A stretch of 64,000 nt of DNA from Salticus scenicus (GCA_963930645.1 OZ005660.1:247712731-247776730); one strand, 5' to 3'. Counted from the first letter of the stretch, positions 33,300 to 44,525 are shown. The notes: generated from the sequence alone by a model not told the origin. Numbers and translations: made by a program.

Positions 33300-33910
33300 T
33301 CGGCGTATTAGTGTTTGTGAAATCATGATCACATCTTTTCTGAAGAGTCTCTAAAAACCAGGCCCAACCGGCGGAATTTCACAAAATATTTTCATCGTAA
33401 AGATGTCAGACTACTTTTGAAATATTATTTAGGACACTGGCATGAATATTAATGACTATGAATTTTCCAATATAAAAATTTCGTAAGTTATTGGAAATTT
33501 ACGAATTTCTTAACATGGCAGAATAGAGCAAAATTTCACATAAACGTCAATCTTGAGGGATATTTTCATCGTAAAGATGTCAAACCACTTTTTAAATATT
33601 AGTTTGGATACTGGCATGAATATCATAGACTATGATTTTTCTAATTTAAAAAATTCGTGAGTTATTTGGAATTTACGATTTACTTAACATCTCAGAATAA
33701 GGCAAAATTGAGCATAAACTTCCATTTTGAGGATCATAAATACATTAGACAACTTCAAAATTACATTTATGATATTTGTTTGAACATGATTGAATACAAA
33801 TATACTGATAGGAAAATTTCTTAAATTATTCGTAATTTACGATTTTATCAACATAGCGAAATTGAAAAATTTCATAGAAATATGATTTTTGAGGATTATT
33901 GCCTTGGAAA
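33300..33910 (-). repeat. Tandem monomers of about 170 bp
   Basis: TTTTCATCGTAAAGATGTCA recurs at about 33391 and 33565; a third and fourth, more diverged unit follow. Each has a CTTAACATGGCAGAATAGAGC-like segment, related in minus orientation to the interior of H6 (CATGGCAGCATAGGACAAAA). Probably a Helentron-like interior array. Confidence 0.65.
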
Positions 33911-33919
33911 TAGTAGCAT

Positions 33920-34460
33920 GAAAAGTAAACAACGAAATTGACCCTGAAAAAATAAATTAATAGATTAGAATGAGATAAATATATCGAAGTGAACGGTGAA
34001 TAGCCTATTAGGCGGGGATTTCATTATGTCACTGTATCAAGCTTTGGTCAAATTCATTTCTTTTAAAATGATTATAATATGTCTCGCACTAGAAATTTCT
34101 GAGAACATAAATATGATGGGGAACTGAGCAGAGTCCACCTATGTCAACTAGTTTTTCTAGGATATGGACGAAATACATGATATAGAATACGCATTCCTTT
34201 ACAAATTAGGATAATACTTTTACAGAAAATTACGAATAATTGCAAGATAAGCATCTTCTTTTGAAATTGTTATTGAAATTAAACAGTACTGAAAAAATTA
34301 TCAACATTCAAGCTTTACAAAAATCGCAAATACTATAGAATATTTGGTATTCCACATTACCTGAAATCGCTGTCTTTCAGATTAAATCAATCTCAATCAC
34401 CTGTTGGTAGAAATAAGTTCCTGGTAATCAGACTACTAACTCAACTCCCCTACCGGGAAT
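33920..34460. other. No recognisable feature
   Basis: AT-rich; no ORF or repeat found. Confidence 0.5.
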
Positions 34461-34469
34461 CTGAGGATC

Positions 34470-34690
34470 AGCTGGAGAGAACACGTACGACGTGAATAGT
34501 TAGGATTTATCTTTTTCACTAAAAATTCAATCATCAGTGCCAGACTGTCTTTAAGATGTTTTTGCTAGGACATTGTCTATTGTCCATTGTGTATGTCTTT
34601 TGTCTATCTTAGGACATCCTGGGGATTAGCTGGGGAGAACACATACGATTTGAGATGTTAGGATTTACCTTTTTCACTATAAATTATCGA
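34470..34690 (+). repeat. Direct repeat, two 60-bp copies
   Basis: CAGCTGGAGAGAACACGTACG...GGATTTATCTTTTTCACT at 34470 and GTTAGGATTTACCTTTTTCACT with AGCTGGGGAGAACACATACG at 34628, about 157 bp apart. Not recognised. Confidence 0.65.
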
Positions 34691-34944
34691 TGCCAGTAAA
34701 AGAAAAAAGAAAAAAAAACACAAAAATAATTAGTTATTTTTCCAACCTTTTTGTACAGTATAAGAAAACTGCAAATGATTCAGAGTTTTGATGGTGTTTT
34801 ATTTGCTGGCCGCACAATGTTGCGAGACTGAGACTTTTTTATTCAGTTGTCACCAATAATCTTCAGAAGTGATATTTGATACACATAATAGACGATTCTT
34901 CGATAGGATTCATCCATTATGTTTATCAACTGCATTGACAGATA

Positions 34945-35158
34945 CAGTCAGCTGCAAAATTATTCGAGCACTAGCCAATAATTCCTATATTTAAAAAGTA
35001 CACTTAAGTCTGTTTTGCTAAGTAAATCCTTGTCGAATCATGTTCTTAGGCTGATTAAGAACATGACTCGACAAGGATTTATTTAACAAAGCTGTGTTAA
35101 GTGTACTTTTTTTTGGCAAGGATTGTTGCTAGTGCTCGAATAATTTTGCAGCCGACTG
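34945..35158. mobile_element. P1 palindromic MITE, copy 4
   Basis: 214 bp, TA at 34943-34944 and 35159-35160, CAGTCAGCTGCAAAATTATT end and mirror. Central hairpin CTTAGGCTGATTAAG. Confidence 0.85.
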
Positions 35159-35164
35159 TATTAG

Positions 35165-35375
35165 AGTAGGCCCCGGACTGGTAACCGTTTTGTTTCTGAA
35201 CATCACATCCCCACCATTCCACCAATTCATTCACCAAACCGATATTCCACTTCAATCAAAGCAAGTTTCCTCCACCTTTGTTATCGCTGTTTTATATTTC
35301 AATTGGATGTAAATCAAACACAAACCACAACCTACGCACTAGCTAAGATGAAAAACAGGTAATCTAATCCTTGTT
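35165..35375 (+). other. Nonrepetitive, less AT-rich tract with a short ATG-donor
   Basis: CCA-rich sequence unlike anything else in the window, ending ATGAAAAACAG|GTAATC (35348-35364), a plausible splice donor after 11 coding bases. It could be a 5' UTR and first exon, but it lies between inverted motifs (ATATCACTTCTGAAGA-like, 34805-34885 and 35935-36005), so an unrecognised transposon is equally likely. Confidence 0.2.
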
Positions 35376-35579
35376 ATTGATTGAAAGCTGTTCTATTTGA
35401 CTTTCGTTTTTGGAGTTTTGGTGATAAAAGGAAAAAAGCCATTTAAAACATGCAAAATCCCAAGAACCAGTTGCCAAGAAAGCGATTATCGCCAAAAGAA
35501 GGCGCAAAAACCACGGTGATGTTCGCGGAATTTTTCTCCATAGCCAGTATGGGGAATCCGTACAATATACTTCTATCCC

Positions 35580-35912
35580 CAGTGTTGCCAGATCTGGCGG
35601 ATTTTTTAGGCGCATGTTTATAAACAAGCGACGCAATTCTGCAACTTTTAAGAGCAGGCGCACGTGACGTCATTGCGACAGATGATTCCGCACGTACTTT
35701 AGAATGTAGGCAAAGGGTGGGATAAAGCACCAATGGAAAGGCAGATATTTTGCCTACATGCGCAAAAGATGCAGAATTGCGTCGCTTGTTTATAAACATG
35801 TGCCTGCTCTATACACAATAGACTATCAATCTTCGAAGTGATAAGGAAAACGTTACAAATAAAAATTATTGGGAATTATTGAATACAAAATCTGCCAGAT
35901 CTGGCTATACTG
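35580..35912. mobile_element. hAT-like MITE with TTGCCAGATCTGG ends
   Basis: 333 bp, CAGTGTTGCCAGATCTGGCG at left and GCCAGATCTGGCTATACTG at right, flanked by TCTATCCC (35572-35579) and TCTATCAC (35913-35920). Inner arms pair (GCATGTTTATAAACAAGCGA with its mirror near 35780). The right-end block is repeated once more at 35935-36005 (AAAATCTGGCAATACT). Minus ORFs 35364-35663 and 35443-35799 run through it and are not genes. Confidence 0.7.
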
Positions 35913-36069
35913 TCTATCACTACTGGATGCTCAAATATCACTTCTCAAAATTATTGGTTACTATTGAATAAAAATGTCGCAAAATCTGGCAATACTATGC
36001 ATGTAGTATTTTTAAGCATTTTAAGAAAACATGCATATATCGTCGCTCTCATGACAAAGAATAGCTAAA

Positions 36070-36143
36070 AAGAATAGCGATTTTGAGTAAAACAGTTAAA
36101 GTAATATTTTGAGTAACTCAAAAAAATCTCAATTTTGAGCTTA

Positions 36144-36179
<36 letters not shown>

Positions 36180-36690
36180 AAAGGCCCAAGGTGGTATCTA
36201 TGACACGTCAAAGGGGCGAAACTTTTAGAAATTTTGAGTTACGCCTTTTTGTCAGGAGAACGGCGGTATATTAATAAGACGTTTGAAAGGCCCAAGGTGC
36301 TACCTATGACATGTCAAAGGGGTGAAACTTTGAGTAATTTTGAGTTACGCCTTTTTGTCATAAGAACGGCGGTATATTAATCAGAAGTTTAAAAGGCCCA
36401 AGGAGGTACCTATTACATGTCAAAGGGGCGTTATTTTTAGTAATATTGAGTTAAGCCTGTTTGTCATGAGAACGGCAGTATATTAATAAAAAGTTTGAAA
36501 GTCCCAATGCGGTACCTATGACACGTCAAAGTGGCGAAACTTTCAGTAATTTTGAGTTACGCCTTTTTGTCATGAGAACGGCTGTATATTAATCAGAAGT
36601 TTAAAAGGCCCAAGGAGGTACCTATTACATGTCAAAGGGGCGTAACTTTTAGTAATATTGAGTTAAGCCTGTTTGTCATGAGAGCAAAGG
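36070..36690 (+). repeat. 106-bp tandem array
   Basis: AGGCCCAAGG-type starts at 36182, 36288, 36394, 36500 and 36606, exactly 106 bp apart. Units 3 and 5 are nearly identical and differ from 2 and 4, so the array is a 212-bp dimeric higher-order repeat. A degenerate unit with a 30-base poly-T lies to the left. The right end meets TACAGGGTGATTATGATT (36694), which looks like a DNA-transposon terminus. Confidence 0.85.
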
Positions 36691-36693
36691 TAT

Positions 36694-36914
36694 ACAGGGT
36701 GATTATGATTAAAGTTACGATTTCAAAACGCTATAATTTTAAAACTAGCAATCAGAGCTATTTGATATTTTACGAGAGCAGTCATGAGGCAATGAAATTT
36801 TGTTTGGGAGAGGAAAAAAGTAGTTCCAATATGTTCCTACAGATACGCTGTCAGGGGAAACGCCTAAATGGATTCATTAAATACAGAAATGTTGTTAGCA
36901 ACACAATGGAATAG
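36694..36914 (+). mobile_element. Possible single-ended transposon remnant
   Basis: Starts TACAGGGTGATTATGATTAA, an end style common in insect DNA transposons, followed by 200 bp with a 78-codon ORF (36678-36914) of no recognisable family. No second terminus found. Confidence 0.3.
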
Positions 36915-37009
36915 CAGGAAACAATAGACTTCAAAGATTTATTACAATTTTTCAATTTTTTTGTGTCATGTGAATGACGCACCAAATTATCTTTTATCAA
37001 ATCATTTCT

Positions 37010-37260
37010 TTTTCTATGTTCATTCTCGTAATAAATGTTCATTCTTGTTCATTCTTGTGTGTGGTTCTTCTGATGTTCATTCTTGTAGAAAATTCTTGTA
37101 ATTCAATCAATTTTAAAAATAATGCATACTTTTTCTTTTCAAATTATATTTTTTATTCCATTTTCTAGGAAATATAATCTTAAATTTTTGAACGAAAATT
37201 ATATTTTTTATTCCATTTTCTAGGAAATATAATCTTAAATTTTTGAACGAAAATTATATT
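37010..37260 (+). repeat. Short tandem duplications
   Basis: TGTTCATTCT units at 37017-37090 and a 55-bp direct duplication (TATTTTTTATTCCATTTTCT...TTTTTGAACGAAA) at 37143-37255. Confidence 0.75.
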
Positions 37261-37269
37261 TTTAGGAAG

Positions 37270-37720
37270 AAAAGTAAAAAACAATCTTTTTAATTAATTG
37301 CATCACAAGAATTTGTTTTAAACTTTCTGAGAATAAGTATTGGAAATGAAGTGATTTTCTTTTCAAGATAAAATCAAAACAAAATATTTTAATTAATTAC
37401 ACCTATATTTGCTTAAAAAATATTGAAGCTGAAAAATAAATAGAAATATTCAACATTTTATCACGTTAGAACAATTAATTTTAGTATAAAGAAAACTGTT
37501 AATTTTCTCAATGATAAGTAAATTGGAATTAAAATATTAACATAGAAAATAGTCAAATACCTGTACAGTTAAGCATCTGCATAAATAATTTCTGTAATCT
37601 GAGACTGATTAAGTACGAGTATACTGCTACCATTACTTCTTAACTGTCATTTTTGGCTTATAATAAGGATAAATTCTTTGTTATATGAGAAACAATTAGT
37701 TTTTTAAATAGCGGTGTCTA
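37270..37720. other. No recognisable feature
   Basis: AT-rich, apparently single-copy in this window. Confidence 0.5.
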
Positions 37721-37725
37721 CTTAA

Positions 37726-37959
37726 CCCTCGCTTTCCCAAGATCAAAGCGTTACTACAGAAAAATTACTTTCGGGTGCCGCTTGGCATGTTTGGTGAAAA
37801 TCACCAGCACTGCCCCATTTTGTTTCGTTTAGAAGTTGCAACATTCCACTGGTTACGTTTGCTGTCTGGCGAATTAGCGCACTTTTTGAATGAGGCGGGC
37901 TTAACTAAATTTCAACTTCAAAATGGGGTCAAAATGACCCCATGTTGGGAAAGCGAGTG
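37726..37959. mobile_element. piggyBac-like MITE
   Basis: 234 bp flanked by TTAA (37722-37725, 37960-37963). Inverted ends CCCTCGCTTTCCCAA / TTGGGAAAGCGAGTG, plus the subterminal palindrome GGGGTCAAAATGACCCC near the right end. The 62-codon ORF inside is not a recognisable protein. Confidence 0.85.
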
Positions 37960-37969
37960 TTAACTCAAC

Positions 37970-38440
37970 GTCACCTACGCTGTCTGTCACCTCTATCTTT
38001 AATAGTAATTGTTTCCTAATTGAAGAACTAAATTTCTTTCACAAAGTATATCTACCATTTTCTTCCTTTTAAAATCTGTTTTTCGTCTGCTAAAATTTTA
38101 TGTAACTGAATTCTACGTATATGTGATGATGTAAACATTTTTGTTGAAATGTAATACATCTAATATTGAGCATACTATCATTAAATTCATATTCTGCTTA
38201 AAGGGTTAATATTTTTTTTTTTTTTTTTTTTTTGTAACAATGACATTAAAATCATTAAAATGAAATAGAGATATTGGAAGAAAAATAAAATCTTTATGAG
38301 AAAACACCATAGTGTCAAAAACACACAACAACTGTTTTCAATCGATATAATTATGCACGAAATTTCCTCAGCCAATCAAAAAGCGGTAATGACCTGCACG
38401 CTTGCTTACTTTTTATCGATTGGAGGATCATGTTTAAAAG
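37970..38440. other. No recognisable feature
   Basis: AT-rich with a 20-base poly-T at 38212. ORFs on both strands lack recognisable domains. Confidence 0.5.
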
Positions 38441-38443
38441 CTA

Positions 38444-38656
38444 CAGTCGGTAACAAAAGTGTCCGAACACTAGCAAAAATTCCTATGTAAAAAAAGTACG
38501 CTTCATACTGTTTTGTTAAATAAATCCTTGTCAAATCCTGTTCTTAGTCAGTCTAAGAACATGATTCGATAAGGATTCATTTAACAAAACCGTATGAAGC
38601 GTACTTTTTTTACATAGGAATTTTTGCTAGTGTTCGGACACTTTTGTTACCGACTG
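38444..38656. mobile_element. P1 palindromic MITE, copy 5
   Basis: 213 bp, TA at 38442-38443 and 38657-38658. CAAAAGTGTCCGAAC subfamily, closest to copy 1; arms almost perfectly complementary, suggesting a recent insertion. Confidence 0.9.
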
Positions 38657-38659
38657 TAC

Positions 38660-39124
38660 ATGCTTTTGTATAGTGCTTTCTTACAAAGCTTCTATTTTTC
38701 GCCATTTAATACTAGGTATAAGCAGCACTTTACCAGACTTACTTAAGATAAGAAATACAGTACGTACGTATATATATATATTTACTTTCTTCTCTATTTT
38801 TGTAAGAAAATACTTGATTAATAAATATTTTACACTTTTGTTTTCAGAGCAATTGACATGTTTTGTGCAAAATTTGACCATATTTAAAAAATACCCGTCT
38901 GTCTGTAAGGGACAAAATTTTTTTCAACTCTAGCTGAAAAAGTAATGGCCAGAATTTAACAGATGTTTATATTATCATACGCTTTTAAATAAATTGCTGT
39001 CTGTTAATCATTGGAAAAATTTGAAAAACAGTTGGAACTGCTAAGCTTTCACTTCTCCCATTTTTTGTAAGGCTAGGCTATATCACATCATGTAATTTGT
39101 GTATAATTGTAAAAAGCTAGTTAT
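38660..39124. other. No recognisable feature
   Basis: AT-rich; overlapping ORFs on both strands at 38673-38933 are mutual shadows. Confidence 0.5.
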
Positions 39125-39413
39125 GTTAAAGAATCACTAGCTGGAACCCGTCGAATTCGACGGTCACTTTATTGACCGAAATGTTTCAAAAATCGTCGCA
39201 TCATTATTTAAATGTATTTCAAGTTAAAACATCTAATATAATTTACGACAATTCACCTAAAAAATAAAGTGGGCAAAATGCTTATAAATAGAAATACTAT
39301 ATATGACATCACTTTCTACGAAGAACTGTCAATGTGACGTCAAACTGACTCCAAATAAACAGATGCTATCTTTTATTTTCTATTTCGTTTAATACTAAGA
39401 CTATATGTTAGCT

Positions 39414-39809
39414 AACCCGTCCGGCGTTGCCCGGGCCAATGATACCTTAAATAAACCTTAAATTTGTATTATTTTATACCTTTAACTCGATTTTGTTTGA
39501 ATTTCGGTTTTTAAATGAAAGCATCACGAAAAAAATAATCATCTGTAACAAAACAATTACCTCAAACCGAACGAAACTCTGCCTTGTGACCCACGGTGCT
39601 TGAGGCAGCACATACACGGGCCGCTAACAACATAAAAAACTTCCCAAAAATTAACCTGGAACGGAATGAACCCGCCCGGCAATGCCCGGGCCCGTGATAA
39701 TAACCTTAAATGAAAATTAAATTTGTATGATTTTATATCTTTAACTCGATTTTGTTTGAATTTCTATTTTTAAATAAAAGCATTGCAAAAAAAAATAATC
39801 AGCTGAAAC

Positions 39810-39842
<33 letters not shown>

Positions 39843-40210
39843 TCGAACCGAAAGAAACTCTGCCTTGTGACCCCGGTGCCTACGACAGCTCATACGCGGG
39901 CCGCTAATACCATGAAAAAATTCCAAAAAATTAACCTGGAACGGAACGAACCCCCCAAGCATTGCCCGGGCCCATGATAATAACCTTAAATGCACCTTAA
40001 ATTTATATGGTTTCATATTTTTTACACGATTTTGATTAAATTTCTATTTTTAAATGAAAACATCACAAAAAAAAAAAATAATAATCATCTGTAACAAAAA
40101 TTTACCTCAAACAGAACGGAACTCGGATTCGTGACCCAGTGCCTGCGGCACGTATATGCAGGCCGCTAATAACATGAAAAAATTCTCAAAAATTAACCTT
40201 GAACCGAACG
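39414..40210 (+). repeat. Tandem repeat, about 255-280-bp unit
   Basis: AACCCG(T/C)CCGGC(G/A)TTGCCCGGG-like starts at 39414, 39669 and 39949, with a fourth degenerate start near 40211. Spacing grows through a poly-A expansion at 39808-39838. The CCGG..CCGGGC core of each unit can form a hairpin. Confidence 0.8.
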
Positions 40211-40249
40211 AACCTCTGACTCGTGTTACCGCTGCCTGTGGCTGCGGCA

Positions 40250-40900
40250 CCGTACAGCAGGCATGCTACGCACGAGCTGCAAAATCCACTTTCCTCCACC
40301 AGGGAGCGCAGTATGTTGTATACGAACATTACTAATCGCCTTGAATTTCCAAGACCATTCAAATAAGGTGTCACATGGTGGTGTCAACTGCAAAATCCTT
40401 TAGTTACACTTTCTACCGCCAGGGGGCACAGAGTATTCTATACGAACAACACCAACGGTCAGGAAATATCAAGACCTTTAAAATAAGTTGTAACATGATA
40501 GGGCCTACTGCATAATCACCTATTTCCATTTTTAACCACCAAGGGGCGCACTATATTGTATACAAACATCCTCAATCAACATGAAATTTCATGACATTTA
40601 TCAACAATCGCCTTGAATTTCCAATACCTTTCAAATAAGGTGTTACATGGTGGTGTCAACTGCAAAATCCTTCAGTTGCACTTTCCACCACCAGGTGGCA
40701 CAGTGTGTTCTGTGCGAACATCACCAACCGTCAGGAAATACCAAGACCTTTAAAATAAGGTGCAACATGATAGGGCCTACTACAAAATAACCTAGTTTCA
40801 TTTTTCAATACCAGGGGGCGTCCTATATTGTATACAAACATCCCCAATTAACATGAAATTTCAAGACCTTTAAAATGAGGTGCTACATGTGTGGGTCTAG
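40250..40900 (+). repeat. 120-bp tandem array
   Basis: AAGACCTTTAAAATAAGGTG-type landmarks at 40351, 40471, 40623, 40743 and 40863. Units alternate (CATGGTGGTGTCAACTGCAA versus CATGATAGGGCCTACT), a dimeric order, with one 32-bp partial duplication explaining the single 152-bp step. Each contains CCACCAGGGGGC and TATTGTATAC.AACATC. Confidence 0.8.
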
Positions 40901-41279
40901 AACGGATTTCCCTCTCAAACTAATTTCCCCCCTCCCACCCCCTTCAAATCTACCTCCCCCTTTTCCCCCCCTTTAAAATTGAAAATTCCAAAATCGGAGA
41001 TATTGATTTTTTAGTATTCGAGTCTAGTCCCCCCATGTACAATTTCTTCACCGTGAAGTAATTTGGAGCTGAGTTATGCTCGCCAACGTGTGTTTAACCC
41101 CTGCCCCCCAGGAGGGGAACCGTTCGACTTTTTTTATTTTTCTCTTTTCATAACATATCTACAAACCAAGACCTCTTTTTAAACACCTCAACTAAATTTT
41201 TACACCTAGCCGTTCTCTCAATTTAGTGGAGACAGACAAAAACGCGTTTCAAATTAATATATAGGTTATGAAATAATGT

Positions 41280-41760
41280 ACTAATTGATTTTGTGTGCAT
41301 ACCGGTCGACAGGTAGCGTTGATAAGCTGTCATTGCTCTCCTTTTTATTAAGACTAATATATATCTCATTATCTATTATGTATCATTCCAAAACACTAGA
41401 TAGGTGAGAGGATCATTATATAACGCTATATTGATTCAACTTTAATGCGTACCGGCCGACAGGATGACAAGTGGCATGCCACTGCTATGCTACAATTTTC
41501 TCCGTGTACGGGAAGTCTATATCTCAGCTTCTATAGCATATAAATGTACCAAACTTAATATGTGAAAAAGCCAGCATTAAAACGAGTGCGGAATTGGCCG
41601 ACAGGTGGCACATTTATTGCTCCATTTTTGCGATTTTCCGTGTGGTTAAAATTGCACAAACTGCGCATGTAAAATCTCGTTTTTGAGAAGTTATGATTAA
41701 ATTTGAGTGCGTGTTAGCCGGTAGGTGGCTCTATCATATAGAGTGATATGGGAAAAAAAA
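41280..41760 (+). repeat. Diverged Helentron-type monomers
   Basis: Units with CCG(G/A)..GACAGGTGGC and TATATCTCAGCTTCTATAGC at about 145-bp spacing, related to monomer type I at 28.8 and 54 kb but strongly diverged. Confidence 0.55.
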
Positions 41761-42021
41761 ATTCAATAGCTATAACATACTCGTTTTAAGCTGTTTTGCA
41801 ATGCAAATGTGAATTTTTCTATAAAACATTAGGACTGTTTTAGTTACAATTGCCGCTGTTACACAGTAATAAAAATTCAAACCAGATTACGAGCACTGTT
41901 CAGCAGTAGAGATTCAAGACAAAACCCGTAAAAAAACATTTGGAGTCTAAATGATGTATTCCTCCGTAATTTTACGCTGTGACAAACGTACAACTTTAAA
42001 TTAAATTCTTTGAATTAAATT

Positions 42022-42259
42022 GGGATTGGATTGGATTGGATTTGGGAATAAGGCCGATTGACTGTTATAGGTCTCAGGCCTGAAGGGAAGTGCCCTCCAC
42101 AGGGGGTCTTTCTAAGGGATCCTAGGTCATTTTTACACAAGTTTCGGAGAAAACCAAGGAAAACTCTGGACATCTAGGCCGATGAGCGCGACCTGGGATT
42201 GAACCCGGGACCTCACGACTACCAGCTTTGAACGCAGAACCGCTCGGTCACTGGTGGCC
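42022..42259 (-). mobile_element. tRNA-headed SINE S1, full length
   Basis: Minus strand. Head GGCCACCAGTGACCGAGCGG (A box) then GGGTTCAATCCCAGG (B box), the S1 body, and a (CCAAT)n tail (plus strand GGATTGGATTGG, 42022-42040). Perfect 11-bp target duplication TGAATTAAATT (42011-42021, 42260-42270). A young, complete copy and the reference for fragments at 25.3, 49.1 and 55.7-57.3 kb. Confidence 0.9.
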
Positions 42260-42299
42260 TGAATTAAATTAGGAAAATATTAGCTCTTTTACATCAATC

Positions 42300-42492
42300 G
42301 CTATTTGTATGAATGTATAAATACATTCTCTCAACCAATAAAACTACAAATATATTTTCAGTCTGAAATACTAAGTGATTCTTATACGACGTCACTGACG
42401 CTGTTTGTATGAATGTATCAATAAACTCTCTCAACCAATAAAACTACAAATATATTTTCAGTTTGAAATACGAAGTGATTCTTATATGACTA
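42300..42492 (+). repeat. Two-copy tandem repeat, about 103 bp
   Basis: TCTCTCAACCAATAAAACTA and CGAAGTGATTCTTATATGAC-type landmarks occur twice, at about 42328/42430 and 42371/42472. Confidence 0.8.
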
Positions 42493-42689
42493 ACACTTTA
42501 CATTTGAAGGGATTTGACCGTAAAAGTGCAATTTGATGGCAGATTTGCCCACATTACTTAGATTAATAGCTTTCACCCGTAAAAAATACCCGAATTATAA
42601 AATTATATTTTCATGAAATCAATTTATGGGCTTCAACCGTTTAGCAAGTAAAACAGTCATTTCCTGTAAAAGTTATACGGTCAAATTCA

Positions 42690-42960
42690 CTGAAAAATCA
42701 TCTTAAAAAAAATTTAAAATTAAATGGTTTCTGTAGCATAAAATTGAAAGTAGCGTCAGCCAAAAGAATATTTCCATTTCTAAATCTCTCGATATATTTC
42801 TGTATCGGATGATTACTCGATGGAAAAAATTCTCGTCTTATCAAATACTACAAAAAGTGTTCTTTTATATAAAATATCTCTTTAAGCTTTATAAATGAGG
42901 GCTTCATTTCTTTTCTCCCACTCTATATTTTATATAGACCATAAATGCATGCGTATGTAG
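42690..42960 (+). repeat. R4 repeat, copy 2
   Basis: Shares GGATGATTACTCGATGGAAA, GTTCTTTTATATAAA, CTTTAAGCTTTATAAATG and GGGCTTCA with 44170-44520, and more weakly with 23280-23570. Confidence 0.6.
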
Positions 42961-42969
42961 GAAATCTGA

Positions 42970-43401
42970 CAGTTGATAGAAATAAAAATTTCTGATTCGA
43001 CTTCTTATAAAATAGCAAGGATTTTCTTTTCTTTTTTTGTCTTCTTTACACTACTAAGTGGAGTATTTCTTTTAAGTTCACATTAAAATTTCATTATACC
43101 AAACAAAATTAAGGCATATTTAGAAATAAGGAGTGACTCCATTTAATTTTTCAAACACTAAATAATTGTGCCGTCTAGTTGAAAAATCGGCCATCTCCAA
43201 AGAACAAAATTTTGAGAAAAAGCTGATTTTTTGACACACTTAGCAAAAATAAGATAGAAACTAAAGCTCTTTAGTTTTATAATCATTAGGGCAGTATATC
43301 TAAAAACTCGAAATAAGATGGAAAGGGCACGTGATGGAAGAGGATTATTCAAATTTTTATTTTGGATTTGACCACCTTTGCAACTTATTTTGGTGTTGGC
43401 T

Positions 43402-43446
<45 letters not shown>

Positions 43447-43725
43447 GAATTTTAATTTAGCTAAATTTAATGTGAATTTTGGATTTTTAGGGTTGAAAAT
43501 ACACAAAATATTTAGTTCAATTAGCTTTTACTTTTAAATAACCGATATCTGTTAGCTGATAAAAATAAAATAAAATACAACAACCGATAAAAATAAAAAT
43601 AATCTGATAAGACATAACTGATATCCATAACAAAACATAACTCTAGAAAATTATGAAAATGTTTCTCAAACAGCTCCAAATTCCTTAATCTAAAAAATTG
43701 TAAATCGTAATAATACGTACATAAA
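42970..43725. other. No gene; long poly-T
   Basis: A 36-base poly-T lies at 43404-43440, making a Phe-rich ORF on the plus strand. Otherwise AT-rich without recognisable features. Confidence 0.6.
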
Positions 43726-43726
43726 T

Positions 43727-44102
43727 AATCTGGTGTGTCAGTCACACGACTTTCTCTTACCCTGAAATTTAAATTTCCCCCATAGACGTAATGTATTTGA
43801 ATACTTTTGAGTGTCCCTGTACACGAACCATTTGCTTGATCTTAACGAAAAGTTTAGTGTAGCATCCTTATATGATACATATTTAGAATACCAAGTTTGA
43901 ACTTTCTGCCTTAATTTGTTTTTGAGATATGCTGATAACAGACAGACACACAGACACACACACAGACATACACACAGACCATTTGCTAAAAACATGATTT
44001 TCGTATTCAGGGGACCTCAAAACGTGTAAATACAACAAAAACTCACGTTCGAAAATTTGACCCAAAAACAATACTTTCTCTACCTTATGCGTAAGAGAAA
44101 GT
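43727..44102 (-). mobile_element. Helentron-like element H7, short complete copy
   Basis: 376 bp. 5' end at 44102 (minus ACTTTCTCTTACGC, hairpin with GTAGAGAAAGTATTG), flanked on that side by a T-run. ACACA/GACA microsatellite at 43940-43978. 3' hairpin GTGTGACTGACACAC followed by CAGATT. It lacks the GGTGGCGCTG monomers, so it shows the minimal architecture. Minus ORFs 43738-43995 and 43883-44071 read through the microsatellite. Confidence 0.65.
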
Positions 44103-44169
44103 AAAAAAAAAAAAAATATGAATAAATAAAACGCTAATTTTTCACTTAAATTTGTTAAATTATAGATTG

Positions 44170-44525
44170 AACTTAAAAAGTCAAATATATAGTCCCACTA
44201 ATTTATTTTCAAACATTGAACCTATTTTCATTTAAACGTATTACTGTTAACGTATCACTGTGATATTATCTTTATAAAAAATGACTAGAAATAGCTGCAA
44301 CGGAATAACTTCAGTTAAAAATGGCATCGGCTTAGGGAAGATTTGTGATTTTGATTTAAAAATCCTTCAATATATCTTTATATCAGATGGCTACTTACCG
44401 GAAATTGCGTTCATTTTTCTCTAAGAAAAGTACTTTTATATAAATTACACATTTAAGCTTTATAAATGTGGGCTTCACTTATTCTTTCCCACGCTCTAAT
44501 TTATACAGAAAGTTCCTAAGTAAGC
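44170..44525 (+). repeat. R4 repeat, copy 3
   Basis: Best-preserved R4 copy: GGGAAGATTTGTGATTTTGA, GATGGCTACTTACCGGAAAT, AGTACTTTTATATAAATTAC, TTTAAGCTTTATAAATGTGG. Confidence 0.6.

Larger units (their letters stand above)
39125..41275 (-). mobile_element. Helitron-like block, minus strand, carrying tandem arrays
   Basis: On the minus strand the left edge reads CCGTCGAATTCGACGG, a strong hairpin, then GTTCCAG and CTAGT, the layout of a Helitron 3' end. A second hairpin/TAGCTAAC end lies at 39408. The right edge (plus GTTTCAAATTAATATATAGG, 41250-41275) reads as a TATATTAATTTGAAAC start followed by GTCTGTCTCC on the minus strand. Between them lie two different tandem arrays (39414-40210 and 40250-40900). 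No Rep/helicase is visible. Boundaries and single-element status are uncertain. Confidence 0.45.

Noticed and set aside
35364..35799. Two overlapping minus-strand ORFs of 99 and 118 codons
   Set aside because: They run through a hAT-like MITE and its flank, share no domain with any family I know, and are in different frames of the same DNA.
39414..40210. CRISPR-like array
   Set aside because: Repeats are 255 bp or longer without constant short repeats and spacers, in a eukaryotic context.
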